From contig NZ_JOEY01000059.1 of assembly GCF_000718165.1 (NCBI RefSeq), forward strand, positions 1 through 50,712: 50,712 bases of DNA, written 5' to 3'. The notes under the pieces are model-generated. The model saw only the letters and a list, made by a program, of their open reading frames with translations, did not search any database and had not been told where the DNA came from. Origin of the DNA: Streptomyces fulvoviolaceus. Lineage in GTDB: Bacteria; Actinomycetota; Actinomycetes; Streptomycetales; Streptomycetaceae. The translations under genes were made by a program, and so were the position numbers. Every line of letters starts with the position of its first letter. The first letter of the stretch is position 1. Positions 35,433 through 43,959 of this stretch are shown piece after piece.

Positions 35433-36902
35433 ATGCCCGATGTCCGGCTGGCCTCGCCGCAAGGCAAGTGGATCCTGCTGACCACCGTGCTCGGCTCCAG
35501 CATGGCCATGCTGGACTCGACCGTCGTCAACGTCGCCCTGCCCCGCATCGGCCGCGACCTGGACGCCGACCTCGCCGCCCTCCAGTGGACCGTCAACGCG
35601 TACACGCTGACCCTGGCCGGGCTGATCCTGCTCGGCGGCTCCCTGGGCGACCGCCATGGTCGCCGCAAGATCTTCGTGGTGGGTGTGATCTGGTTCGCCG
35701 CGGCCTCGCTGCTGTGCGGGATCGCCCCGAACGCCGAGGTCCTGATCGCCGCGCGGGCCCTCCAGGGTGTCGGTGGGGCGCTGCTCACGCCCGGCTCGCT
35801 CGCGATCATCCAGGCCTCCTTCCATCCCGACGACCGGGGGCGGGCCGTCGGCCTGTGGTCCGGGTTCGGCGGGGTCGGGGCGGCGGTCGGGCCGTTCGTG
35901 GGCGGCTGGCTGGTGGACGGGCCGGGCTGGCGCTGGGTGTTCCTGATCAACGTGCCGGTGGCCCTGCTGTGCGCGCCGATCGCCGTACGGCACGTTCCCG
36001 AGTCGGGGGACGGCCGTACGCACACCGCGCGCTTCGACGTGCTCGGCGCGGTCCTCGGCGCGGTGGCCCTCGCACTGATCACGTATGCGCTGATCGAGGC
36101 CCGGGCGGGCTCCCTGGCCGTGACGGTCACGGCCGTCGCCGGTCTGATGGCCGCCGTCGCCTTCGTGTACGTCGAGAAGCGGCAGCCCGATCCGATGATG
36201 CCGCTCGACATCTTCGCCTCCCGTCAGTTCACCGCGGTCAACCTGGTCACGCTGTGCGTGTACGCGGCCCTCGGCGGCTTCTTCTTCCTCGCCGCGCTCC
36301 AACTCCAGGTCGCCGTCGGCTACTCCGCCCTCGGCGCCGGTGTCTCCCTGCTGCCGACGACCGCCATGATGCTGCTCCTGTCCGCCCGCTCCGGTGAGCT
36401 GGGGGAGCGGATCGGTCCGCGCATCCCGCTCACCGTCGGGCCCCTGCTCTGCGCGGCCGGGATGCTGCTGATGCTGCGGGTCGGGCCGGGGGCGTCGTAC
36501 GTCGCCGACGTCCTGCCCGCGCTGCTGGTGCTGGGTCTCGGCCTGGTCACGCTGGTCGCCCCGCTGACGGCGACCGTGCTGGGCTCGGTGAACGTCGCGC
36601 GGGCGGGGCTGGCCAGCGGCATCAACAACGCGGCGGCCCGGGCAGCGGGGCTCATCGCGGTGGCGGCGCTGCCGCTGGTCACCGGGATGGGGGAGGAGGC
36701 GTACCGGTCGCCGGACGCCTTCGACGAGGCGTTCGGGCGGGCGATGGTGGTGTGCGCGGGGCTGCTCGTGGTGGGGGCGGGGGTCGCCTTCGCGACCGTA
36801 CGGAAGCTTCCGCCGGACTGCCGACGGCCGGAATGCCGGACGCACGGGTCCATCACGGCGCCGCCGCTGGAGGGGGAGCGGGCGCGGGGGCGGCTCGCAT
36901 GA
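35433..36902 (+). CDS. MFS exporter, DHA2 (EmrB/QacA) family
   Basis: The 489-residue protein has about fourteen membrane segments, the mark of the DHA2 drug:H+ antiporters. It shows the family's early motif MAMLDSTVVNVALPRIGRDL, motif A LLGGSLGDRHGRRKIF near residue 70, and a motif-C-like GGVGAAVGPFVGGWLVD near 152. It should export hydrophobic or cationic compounds using the proton gradient; substrate unknown. The hydrophilic tail (~40 residues) carries two cysteines (PDCRRPECRTHG). The ATG at 35433 begins the conserved region; it lies only 15 bp after the fba terminator. Confidence 0.92.
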   Translation: MPDVRLASPQGKWILLTTVLGSSMAMLDSTVVNVALPRIGRDLDADLAALQWTVNAYTLTLAGLILLGGSLGDRHGRRKIFVVGVIWFAAASLLCGIAPNAEVLIAARALQGVGGALLTPGSLAIIQASFHPDDRGRAVGLWSGFGGVGAAVGPFVGGWLVDGPGWRWVFLINVPVALLCAPIAVRHVPESGDGRTHTARFDVLGAVLGAVALALITYALIEARAGSLAVTVTAVAGLMAAVAFVYVEKRQPDPMMPLDIFASRQFTAVNLVTLCVYAALGGFFFLAALQLQVAVGYSALGAGVSLLPTTAMMLLLSARSGELGERIGPRIPLTVGPLLCAAGMLLMLRVGPGASYVADVLPALLVLGLGLVTLVAPLTATVLGSVNVARAGLASGINNAAARAAGLIAVAALPLVTGMGEEAYRSPDAFDEAFGRAMVVCAGLLVVGAGVAFATVRKLPPDCRRPECRTHGSITAPPLEGERARGRLA

Positions 36903-36956
36903 CAGCCCCCGGTCACGTGCGTGGAGGGAGGAACGCGGATGGAGGAGACTTGACCC

Positions 36957-37370
36957 ATGTCGATTCACGAGAACCTCCTCGGGGGACCGCCCCCGACCCA
37001 CCTCCCCGACGACCCGGAGCCGCGCGAGCTCCTGGCGGGCGGCACCGCGCCCGCGGATGTCGCGGCCAAGTACCCGACGTCCTCGCTGGCCTGGGCCCAG
37101 CTGGCCGACGACGCGTACGAGCGGGGCAGCGTCGTGGAGTCGTACGCCTACGCCCGTACGGGCTACCACCGCGGCCTGGACTCCCTGCGCCGCAACGGCT
37201 GGAAGGGCCACGGCCCGGTGCCCTGGGAGCACGAGCCGAACCGCGGCTTCCTGCGCGCCCTGCACGCCCTCGCCCGCGCCGCCGGTTCGATCGGCGAGCA
37301 GGAGGAGTACGAGCGCTGCTCGCAGTTCCTGAAGGACTCCTCGCCGGTGGCGGCGCAGACACTGGGCTGA
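36957..37370 (+). CDS. DUF3151 family protein
   Basis: The 137-residue protein matches DUF3151, an all-helical actinobacterial family: LLGGPPPTHLPDDPEP at the start, VAAKYPTSSLAWAQLADDA, then RTGYHRGLDSLRRNGWKG and PWEHEPNRGFLRALHALARA. The family is conserved in actinobacteria without a known function. GGAGGAG lies about 9 nt before the ATG. A terminator follows 22 bp after the stop. Confidence 0.92.
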   Translation: MSIHENLLGGPPPTHLPDDPEPRELLAGGTAPADVAAKYPTSSLAWAQLADDAYERGSVVESYAYARTGYHRGLDSLRRNGWKGHGPVPWEHEPNRGFLRALHALARAAGSIGEQEEYERCSQFLKDSSPVAAQTLG

Positions 37371-37392
37371 TCCGCAGCTGTGTGTGATGTGA

Positions 37393-37426
37393 GGTCCGTC
37401 TGATCCGATCAGGCGGGCCTTGCTTT
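37393..37426 (+). terminator. Rho-independent terminator with T tract
   Basis: A 12-bp stem (GGTCCGTCTGAT with ATCAGGCGGGCC, two G-U pairs) and a 3-nt loop are followed by TTGCTTTTT. Confidence 0.85.
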
Positions 37427-37525
37427 TTCGGCGGACTATCGAAGAGGATGCCCGGCGGGGACCGGGGCGCCCTGTCGATAACGGCAGGGGCGGACCGCTA
37501 CCCGGAGTAACAACAGGAGACAGCG

Positions 37526-38365
37526 ATGTCCCACGAGGCTCATGAATCCCAGGAGCCCGAGACCCCGCATCTCGACTTCCAAGGTACGACGCCGTACGAG
37601 GACTACGTCCAGGCGGACGTGCTCACCCACCTCCAGCACACCCTCTCCGACGACCCCGGAGAGATGGTCTTCCTGGTCACGACCCAGGTGATGGAGCTGT
37701 GGTTCACGGTCATCGTCCATGAGTGGGAGACCGCGACGCACGCGGTGCGCTCCGACGACGTGCCGGTCGCGATCGCCGCGCTGAAGCGTTCCGTACGGGA
37801 GCTGGAGGCGCTGAACGCCTCCTGGAGGCCGCTCGGGCAGCTGACCCCGGCCCAGTTCAACTCGTACCGCAGCGCCCTCGGCGAGGGCTCCGGCTTCCAG
37901 TCCGCGATGTACCGCCGCATGGAGTTCCTGCTCGGCGAGAAGTCCGCGTCCATGCTCGTGCCGCACCGGGGCGCGCCCCGTGTGCACGCCGAACTGGAGA
38001 AGGCGCTGCACGAGCCGAGCCTGTACGACGAGGTGCTGCGGCTGCTGGCCCGGCGCGGGCACGCGGTTCCCGCGGCTGTGGTGGATCGCGATGTCTCGCG
38101 GCGGTACGAGCCGTCGGCCGAGGTGGAGGCCGTGTGGACGGCTCTCTACTCGGGTGACGAGGGCGACGAACTCGCCCGTCTCGGCGAGGCGTTGACCGAC
38201 GTCGCCGAGCTGGTGTGGCGATGGCGCAACGACCATCTGGTCGCTACCCGGCGCGCGATGGGTGCGAAGACCGGCACGGGCGGCTCCGCCGGGGTGGCCT
38301 GGCTGGAGAAGCGGGCGCAGAAGAACGTGTTTCCCGAGCTGTGGACGGCGCGGTCTCATGTCTGA
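37526..38365 (+). CDS. Tryptophan 2,3-dioxygenase
   Basis: This heme enzyme opens the indole ring of tryptophan to N-formylkynurenine, the first step of the kynurenine pathway. The 279-residue all-helical protein shows TPYEDYVQADVLTHLQHTL at the substrate site, MVFLVTTQVMELWFTVIVHE near residue 47, FNSYRSALGEGSGFQSAMYR near 111, and WRWRNDHLVATRRAMG leading to KTGTGGSAGVAWLEK near 250. CAGGAGA precedes the ATG. It overlaps the kynureninase start by 8 nt, so the two are translationally coupled. Confidence 0.97.
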   Translation: MSHEAHESQEPETPHLDFQGTTPYEDYVQADVLTHLQHTLSDDPGEMVFLVTTQVMELWFTVIVHEWETATHAVRSDDVPVAIAALKRSVRELEALNASWRPLGQLTPAQFNSYRSALGEGSGFQSAMYRRMEFLLGEKSASMLVPHRGAPRVHAELEKALHEPSLYDEVLRLLARRGHAVPAAVVDRDVSRRYEPSAEVEAVWTALYSGDEGDELARLGEALTDVAELVWRWRNDHLVATRRAMGAKTGTGGSAGVAWLEKRAQKNVFPELWTARSHV

Positions 38366-39602
38366 GTCTTCTGAACTTGCCGTGCGGGCCGCGAAGTTGG
38401 ATGCCGGTGACGGACTGGCGGGCGTGCGTTCGCGGTTCGTGCTGGATGACGTGGTGTACCTGGACGGGAACTCGCTGGGCGCGCTTCCGGCCGCTGTTCC
38501 GGGGCGGGTCGAGGACGTCGTACGGCGGCAGTGGGGTGAGCTGCGCATCCGGTCCTGGGACGAGAGCGGGTGGTGGACCGCGCCCGAGCGGATCGGGGAC
38601 CTCATCGCTCCGCTGGTCGGGGCGGCGGCCGGGCAGATCGTGGTCGGGGACTCGACAAGTGTCAATGTTTTCAAGGCACTTGTGGGGGCGGTGCGGTTGG
38701 CGAGGCTCGGCGAGCCCGTCGCGTCTGCCGCGTCTGCCGCGTCCACCGCGTCCGTCGCTTCCGGTCGGGACGAGATCGTCGTCGACGCGACGACCTTCCC
38801 CACGGACGGGTACATGGCCGAGTCCGCCGCCCGGCTGACCGGCTGCACACTGCGTCCGGTGACGCCGGCGGAGGTGCCGGGGGTGCTGGGCGAGCGTACG
38901 GCGGCCGTGCTGCTGAACCACGTGGACTACCGCTCGGGCCGGCTGCACGACCTGCCCGGGCTGACCGCCGCCGTGCACGCGGCGGGCGCGGTCGCGGTGT
39001 GGGACCTGTGCCACAGCGCGGGCGCCCTGCCGGTCGGGCTGGACGAGCACGGGGTGGACCTCGCGGTCGGCTGCACCTACAAGTACCTGAACGGGGGCCC
39101 GGGTTCACCGGCGTACCTCTATGTGCGCGCGGACCTGCAGGACCACTTCGACTCGCCGCTGCCCGGCTGGAACTCCCACGCGGAACCCTTCGGCATGCGC
39201 AGCGACTACGAACCGGCGACGGGTGCGCTGCGGGGGCGGGTCGGGACGCCCGACATCCTCTCCATGCTCGCCCTGGAGGCCGCGTTGGAGGTGTGGGACG
39301 GGGTGTCGATCGAGGCGGTCCGCGCCAAGTCCCTCGCGCTGACGGACTTCTTCCTGGAGTGCGTGGCGGCGTATGTGCCCTCGGGGCGGGTGGAGTCGGT
39401 GACTCCGGTGGCCCATGGGGAGCGCGGGAGTCAGATCGCGCTGCGCTGCGACGACGCCGGTGACGTGATGAAGCGGCTGATCGAGCGGGGTGTGGTCGGG
39501 GACTTCCGGCGGCCTGATGTGCTGCGGTTCGGGTTCACGCCGTTGTACGTCGGGTTCGGTGATGTGGAGCGGGCGGCGCGGGTGTTGGCCGACGTGCTCT
39601 AG
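38358..39602 (+). CDS. kynU: Kynureninase
   Basis: This PLP enzyme hydrolyses kynurenine to anthranilate and alanine. The 414-residue protein shows VYLDGNSLGALP near residue 33, the phosphate-site stretch GDSTSVNVFKALVGA, VVDATTFPTDGYMAES, LCHSAGALPVGLDEHGVDLA, and the cofactor lysine in CTYKYLNGGPGSPAYLY near 238. Residues ~123-135 are a Ser/Ala repeat (SAASAASTASVAS) encoded by four imperfect 9-bp DNA repeats, an insertion in a variable loop. The ATG at 38358 overlaps the dioxygenase stop. The product feeds anthranilate to tryptophan recycling or secondary metabolism. Confidence 0.96.
   Translation: MSESSELAVRAAKLDAGDGLAGVRSRFVLDDVVYLDGNSLGALPAAVPGRVEDVVRRQWGELRIRSWDESGWWTAPERIGDLIAPLVGAAAGQIVVGDSTSVNVFKALVGAVRLARLGEPVASAASAASTASVASGRDEIVVDATTFPTDGYMAESAARLTGCTLRPVTPAEVPGVLGERTAAVLLNHVDYRSGRLHDLPGLTAAVHAAGAVAVWDLCHSAGALPVGLDEHGVDLAVGCTYKYLNGGPGSPAYLYVRADLQDHFDSPLPGWNSHAEPFGMRSDYEPATGALRGRVGTPDILSMLALEAALEVWDGVSIEAVRAKSLALTDFFLECVAAYVPSGRVESVTPVAHGERGSQIALRCDDAGDVMKRLIERGVVGDFRRPDVLRFGFTPLYVGFGDVERAARVLADVL
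38721..38756 (+). repeat. Four imperfect 9-bp tandem repeats inside kynU
   Basis: Units GCGTCTGCC (twice), GCGTCCACC and GCGTCCGTC encode a low-complexity Ser/Ala loop. The length is a multiple of three, so copy-number changes would keep the frame. Confidence 0.8.
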
Positions 39603-39615
39603 TCGATGAAGTGCT

Positions 39616-40218
39616 CTAGCTGATGTAGACCCCTGCCGCGGCGGCAGCGTATGCCGCTTGTGCCGCGCGCTCCGCGGCGGGGGTGTCGGGGATCGTCCCG
39701 GTGGTCAGCAGCGCGTAGTAGAGGGGTGCCGAGACCGCTCGTACGACTTCCTTCGCGTCGGTGCCTGGCGGCAACTCCCCGCGTTGTACGGCCTGTTCGA
39801 CGCACGGGGCCCACTCGGCGACCCGGACGTCGTAGAACCGTCGTAGTGCCTCCGCCGTGCGTTCGTCGCAGGTCGCGGCCGCGATGACCGCGCGGAACAG
39901 GGCGCCCTGGCGGGGGTCGGCGAGGGTGCGCTGGACGAGGAGGGCGTTCGCTCTCAGATCGCCCGGCGCCGACCCGGTCTCCTCGCGGGGCAGCGACTGT
40001 TCGGCCATGTCCGCGAGCAGATCGGCGACCAGTCCGGTCACCGAGCCCCAGCGCCGGTACACGGTCGTCTTGCCGACCTCCGCCCGGCGTGCGACGTCCG
40101 CGAGGTCGAGGTGGGCGAATCCCTGCTCCGCCAGGACGTCTCCGGCCGCCTCGAGTACGGCCGCACGGACACGGGCGGTACGCCCTCCGGGACGTACGGT
40201 GCCGGGTTCGGCGGACAT
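39616..40218 (-). CDS. TetR/AcrR family transcriptional regulator
   Basis: The 200-residue protein has a standard N-terminal TetR helix-turn-helix (RVRAAVLEAAGDVLAEQGFA, VARRAEVGKTTVYRRWGS at ~17-60) and a C-terminal ligand domain of the TetR_C_11 type with a late LYYALLTTG helix. It lies tail to tail with kynU (13 bp) and head to head with the hydrolase gene, so it may control the tryptophan-degradation genes and itself; a dyad-like sequence at 40283-40302 is a possible operator. The ATG is at 40218. Its ligand is unknown. Confidence 0.93.
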   Translation of the reverse strand: MSAEPGTVRPGGRTARVRAAVLEAAGDVLAEQGFAHLDLADVARRAEVGKTTVYRRWGSVTGLVADLLADMAEQSLPREETGSAPGDLRANALLVQRTLADPRQGALFRAVIAAATCDERTAEALRRFYDVRVAEWAPCVEQAVQRGELPPGTDAKEVVRAVSAPLYYALLTTGTIPDTPAAERAAQAAYAAAAAGVYIS

Positions 40219-40282
40219 AACGGCCTCCTTGGGTCGGTTGTGCCGGGCGCGCGGGGCGGTGGTGCCGGGTGCCTGTCAGCGT

Positions 40283-40302
40283 AACGAAACAGCAGAACCG
40301 TT
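40283..40302. promoter_or_regulatory. Candidate TetR operator
   Basis: AACG and CGTT arms separated by 12 nt (AACG-N12-CGTT) lie between the divergent TetR and hydrolase genes. The dyad is short and imperfect. Confidence 0.35.
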
Positions 40303-40438
40303 TAACCCTCACCGAGCGTGACATCCGTGTGTCCGTGCACGTCATCGGCCTGGTAGCGTCCCCGCACACGACTGGATTCCCCCTCGGGGAACTCTTTCCA
40401 GGTCCGTCAAATCCGTTTCACCGCTGAGAGGTTGGAGC

Positions 40439-41368
40439 ATGCCGGACGACGCCGCAGCCCGTGCCGCCGCCGAAGAGGAGTCGGCCTTCTCGCACCCGGC
40501 GGTCGACCCCGACGCCACCGCCGCGTACGGCGACCATCCCGACCAGGTGATCGACTTCTTCGCACCGCACGGGGAGTCCGGGCGCGTGCCTCTGGTGGTG
40601 GTGCTGCACGGCGGTGCCTGGCGGGCGCCGTACGACCGGGCACACATCTCGCCGTTCGCGGACTACCTGGCCCGGCGGGGGTTCGGGGTGGCGAGTGTGG
40701 AGTATCGGCGGGGTGGGGCCGCGATTCCTGCGCAGGGGGGTGGGGAGGGCTCGGCGAGTGCGCCGGGTGCGCCGGGCTCGACGGGTGCGGCGGGTGCCGG
40801 ACCGGTCGCCGGGCGTTGGCCTGACACCTTCGACGACGTGGCCGCCGCGATGGACGCGCTTCCCGCGCTCGTACGGGAGGCCCTGCCGCAGGCCGACCCG
40901 CGCCGCATGGTGGTCACCGGGCACTCGGCGGGCGGCCACCTCGCGCTGTGGGCCGCGGCCCGTCATTGCCTGCCCGCCGACTCCTCCTGGTACCTCGACC
41001 GCCCCGCTCCGCTGCGCGGCGTCGTCGCCCTCGCCCCGATCGCGGACTTCGCGGTCGCCGAGAAACTGGACGTGTGCGGCGGGGCCTGCCGTCAACTCCT
41101 GGGCGGGGAGGAGGAGTTCGCCGCGCGTCAGCCGTATGCCGATCCTTCCCTGCTGCTCCCGACCGGCATCGCGACCACACTTGTCCAGGGCCGCACGGAC
41201 GACGTCGTACCGCAGGCGGTCGCCGAGGCCTACGCGGACGCGGCGGCGAAGGCGGGCGAGGTGGTGGGGCTGACGCTGTTGGAGGAGGTCGGGCACTTCC
41301 CGTTGATCGATCCGGCGGCGGACGCGTGTGCGGTGGTGGCGGAGGAGATCGCGCAGTTGGCGTGGTGA
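40439..41368 (+). CDS. Alpha/beta hydrolase, probable kynurenine formamidase
   Basis: The 309-residue protein has the hormone-sensitive-lipase/formamidase layout: oxyanion-hole HGGAWRAPYDR near residue 58, nucleophile serine in VVTGHSAGGHLALW near 160, acid in QGRTDDVVP near 253, and His in EEVGHFPLID near 288. By linkage with tryptophan dioxygenase and kynureninase it most likely hydrolyses N-formylkynurenine to kynurenine, completing the route to anthranilate. An inserted Gly/Ala/Pro-rich loop (~100-122) is low-complexity. GGAG lies 5 nt before the ATG. The general esterase activity is certain, the substrate inferred. Confidence 0.88.
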   Translation: MPDDAAARAAAEEESAFSHPAVDPDATAAYGDHPDQVIDFFAPHGESGRVPLVVVLHGGAWRAPYDRAHISPFADYLARRGFGVASVEYRRGGAAIPAQGGGEGSASAPGAPGSTGAAGAGPVAGRWPDTFDDVAAAMDALPALVREALPQADPRRMVVTGHSAGGHLALWAAARHCLPADSSWYLDRPAPLRGVVALAPIADFAVAEKLDVCGGACRQLLGGEEEFAARQPYADPSLLLPTGIATTLVQGRTDDVVPQAVAEAYADAAAKAGEVVGLTLLEEVGHFPLIDPAADACAVVAEEIAQLAW

Positions 41369-41400
41369 GGCGTCTGCGGGGGTGGTGAGGCGTCTCCGGG
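41362..41400. repeat. Imperfect 20-bp tandem duplication spanning the hydrolase stop codon
   Basis: GTGGTGAGGCGTCTGCGGG (41362-41380) recurs at 41382-41400 with one mismatch, and a partial third unit follows. GGGGTGTGAGC is also doubled at 41411-41432. Confidence 0.75.
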
Positions 41401-41593
41401 GGGCGTCTGCGGGGTGTGAGCGGGGTGTGAGCGGCCTCGCTGTCGTGGCTGGGCGCCGTCCCGGTCATACCCGTAATACCTGAGAGCTACGGCGCAGGAG
41501 AGCTCCCTGGCGTGACGCGGACGACGAGTCCGGATCCGTAACTTCCCAACCAGACAAGCCCGATGGACGGGCGGACTGGGAGGGAAGACGGCC

Positions 41594-42607
41594 ATGGGGC
41601 TTGAGACGGGGGTGGCCGTAGCCGCCGAGGAGACCACGGGGCGCACGAAGAAGCGGCGTCGCTTTCACCGAGGGCGCCGCGCTCTGCTCGCCGCCCTCGT
41701 CACCGGCGCAGTCGTCGCCCCCCTCTCCGCAGCCGCCCGCCCCGAGATTCCCGCCCCGCCCCCGGCCAGGCTCGTGTCGCTCACCGCAGTCACGCTCGAC
41801 AAGGCCTACGCCGCCAACCGGGCCAACGCCGCGGAGGCATCCCGCATGGCCGCGGCCCACGGCGACCACGCCCGCGCGGCGGCGGACCGCTCCATGGCCG
41901 ACCCGTCCCGTCACTTCCTCACCTTCGACGGCCGCGGCTCCGGCCGGGCGACAGAGGTCTTCGGCGACCTTGCCCACGCCACCCGGATAGCGGTTCTGGT
42001 CCCCGGCTCCGACACCTCACTCGACACGTACGACCGTTTCCGTGCGGGTGCGGCGGCTCTGCAGAGGCAGCTGACCCGTACCGACGCCCGCACCGCGGTC
42101 GTCGCCTGGCTCGGCTACGAGACGCCCGGCACGGTCAGCACGACCGTCGCCACGGCCGGCCGCGCCGAGCAAGCCGCCCCGCAGCTGCGGGAGTTCATAC
42201 GCGAACTGCACGGCGTCGTCGGCCCCGAGGCGCGACTCTCCCTGCTCTGCCACTCGTACGGCTCGGTCGTCTGCGGGCGTGCCGCCGACGGCCTGGACGT
42301 CGACGACCTCGTCCTGGTCGGCAGCCCCGGCACCGGCGCCGAAGACGCCGCGGGCCTGCACACCCGCGCCCGCGTCTGGGCGGCCCGCGGCACCGACGAC
42401 TGGATCGCGGAGGTCCCGCACGTGAAGGCCGACCTGTTCGGCACCACCGTCGGCTTCGGCACCGACCCCGTGTCCCCGGCCTTCGGTGCCCGCGTCTTCG
42501 CCGCCGGCGACGGCGGACACAGCGACTACTTCACCCCGGGCTCGGTCTCGCTGACCAACCTGGCTCGGATCGTCCTCGGAGACACCTCGGAGGTGACCCG
42601 TGCGTGA
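41594..42607 (+). CDS. Exported DUF1023-type alpha/beta hydrolase
   Basis: The 337-residue protein has a basic N-terminus (KKRRRFHRGRR) followed by a hydrophobic export or anchor segment (ALLAALVTGAVVAPLSAAA), a helical linker, then a DUF1023-like alpha/beta hydrolase domain. That domain shows IAVLVPGSDTSLDTYDRF near residue 135, VVAWLGYETPG near 171, and the nucleophile serine in LSLLCHSYGSVVCG near 217. The His is probably in GDGGHSDYF. The family is secreted and of unknown substrate. GGGAGGGAAG precedes the ATG. It overlaps the acyltransferase start by 8 nt. Confidence 0.9.
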   Translation: MGLETGVAVAAEETTGRTKKRRRFHRGRRALLAALVTGAVVAPLSAAARPEIPAPPPARLVSLTAVTLDKAYAANRANAAEASRMAAAHGDHARAAADRSMADPSRHFLTFDGRGSGRATEVFGDLAHATRIAVLVPGSDTSLDTYDRFRAGAAALQRQLTRTDARTAVVAWLGYETPGTVSTTVATAGRAEQAAPQLREFIRELHGVVGPEARLSLLCHSYGSVVCGRAADGLDVDDLVLVGSPGTGAEDAAGLHTRARVWAARGTDDWIAEVPHVKADLFGTTVGFGTDPVSPAFGARVFAAGDGGHSDYFTPGSVSLTNLARIVLGDTSEVTRA

Positions 42608-43811
42608 GACCGGCATACGCATCCGACACGGCATACGGCAGGGCGCCGAGCGCGTCGACGCGGCCACCCCCACCGAGCGGGACCGGGCCGTCGACGCCCT
42701 GCGCGCCTTCGCGATCCTCGGTGTCGTCCTCGGCCACTGGCTGGTGACGGCCCTGGTCGCGGACGGCGGCGCGCTGCACGCCTCCAGTCCTCTCCAGCAC
42801 ATGCCCTGGCTGGCCCCGATCTCCTGGGCCTTCCAGACGCTGGCCGTGTTCTTCCTGGTGGGCGGTCATGTGGCGACGCGCAGCTACACCTCGGCGCGCG
42901 CCCGCGGGACGACGTACGGACAGTGGCTGACGGCCCGGCTGTCCAGGCTGTTCAAACCGGTGGCCGCCGTCCTCGTCCTGTGGACGGTGACCGCGACCGC
43001 TCTGCTCCTGACGGGCGCCGAGTTCGAGACGGTTCGCACCCTGGTCAAACTCGCCCTGTCGCCCCTGTGGTTCCTCGTGGTCTTCGCCGCCCTCACGGCC
43101 GCCACCCCGCTCCTGCTCCGGCTCAACCCGCTGTGGCCGCTGGCCGTCGTGCTCCACGTGGACCTCGTGCGCTTCGGCCTCGGCGGCCCGTCCTGGCTCG
43201 GCTGGATCAACGTGGCGGCGGGCTGGCTGGTGCCGTACACCCTGGGCGCGGCCTGGACGCGGGGCGAGTTGGAGCGCCGCCGGGCCGGCTGGCTCCTGCT
43301 GGCGGGCGGTGCGGCGGTGACCGCGGTGCTCGTCGCGTTCGCGGGTTACCCGGCGTCGATGGTCGGCGTCCCGGGCGCCGCGGTCTCCAACCTGAACCCG
43401 CCGACGCTGGCCGCCGTCACCTTCGGCCTGGCCCAGTGCGGCCTGGCCCTGCTGCTGCGCGACCGGCTGCGCCGCACGATGCGACGCCCGCTGGTCTGGG
43501 CCGCGGTGGCCCTGGTGAACCTCTCCGCGATGACGATCTTCCTCTGGCACCAGACGGCGATGATGGCCACCACGGCCACCGGTCTGACGGCGGGCCGGCT
43601 CGCGGGTCTCCACACCCTCCCGGACGACCTGGGCTGGGTGGCGGCCCGGCTGGCCTGGCTCCCGGCCTTCGCTCTCGTCCTGACGGTCTGCTGGGCGGCC
43701 TTCCGCTCCTACGAACAGGGCGGGCGCCGGTCCGGCCGCCGCCCGTCACGAGTGATCCGCGTCCACCGTCGAGCGGATCCGGCGTCGGCGAAGGAGGTCC
43801 ACCGTGCCTAG
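42600..43811 (+). CDS. Membrane acyltransferase (acyltransferase 3 family)
   Basis: The 403-residue protein has about ten membrane helices and the acyltransferase-3 signatures: the catalytic-type RAVDALRAFAILGVVLGHW near residue 28, FFLVGGHVATRSY near 84, and FLWHQTAMMA near 316. Family members move acyl groups onto extracytoplasmic sugars, peptidoglycan or antibiotics. The 8-nt overlap with the exported hydrolase gene suggests the two act on the same surface molecule, perhaps adding and removing an ester. The GTG at 42600 is the coupled start. Confidence 0.9.
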   Translation: MRETGIRIRHGIRQGAERVDAATPTERDRAVDALRAFAILGVVLGHWLVTALVADGGALHASSPLQHMPWLAPISWAFQTLAVFFLVGGHVATRSYTSARARGTTYGQWLTARLSRLFKPVAAVLVLWTVTATALLLTGAEFETVRTLVKLALSPLWFLVVFAALTAATPLLLRLNPLWPLAVVLHVDLVRFGLGGPSWLGWINVAAGWLVPYTLGAAWTRGELERRRAGWLLLAGGAAVTAVLVAFAGYPASMVGVPGAAVSNLNPPTLAAVTFGLAQCGLALLLRDRLRRTMRRPLVWAAVALVNLSAMTIFLWHQTAMMATTATGLTAGRLAGLHTLPDDLGWVAARLAWLPAFALVLTVCWAAFRSYEQGGRRSGRRPSRVIRVHRRADPASAKEVHRA

Positions 43812-43946
43812 GCGCTCCGCTGGAGGTCGGGTGCGTCGACCGGGGGTCCGTCGTGGCTGGTCGCGCCCACGCGGCGGAGCCGCAGATCGAGACAGCCCCG
43901 CGCCTGTTGGGGCGCGGCCGAACCGTACCGGACTTCGCGACCCGCT

Positions 43947-43952
43947 TAGGCT
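43947..43952 (+). promoter_or_regulatory. -10 box of a leaderless promoter (first kinase)
   Basis: TAGGCT lies 7 nt before the GTG at 43960. No ribosome-binding site is present. Confidence 0.55.
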
Positions 43953-43959
43953 GGGCCGA

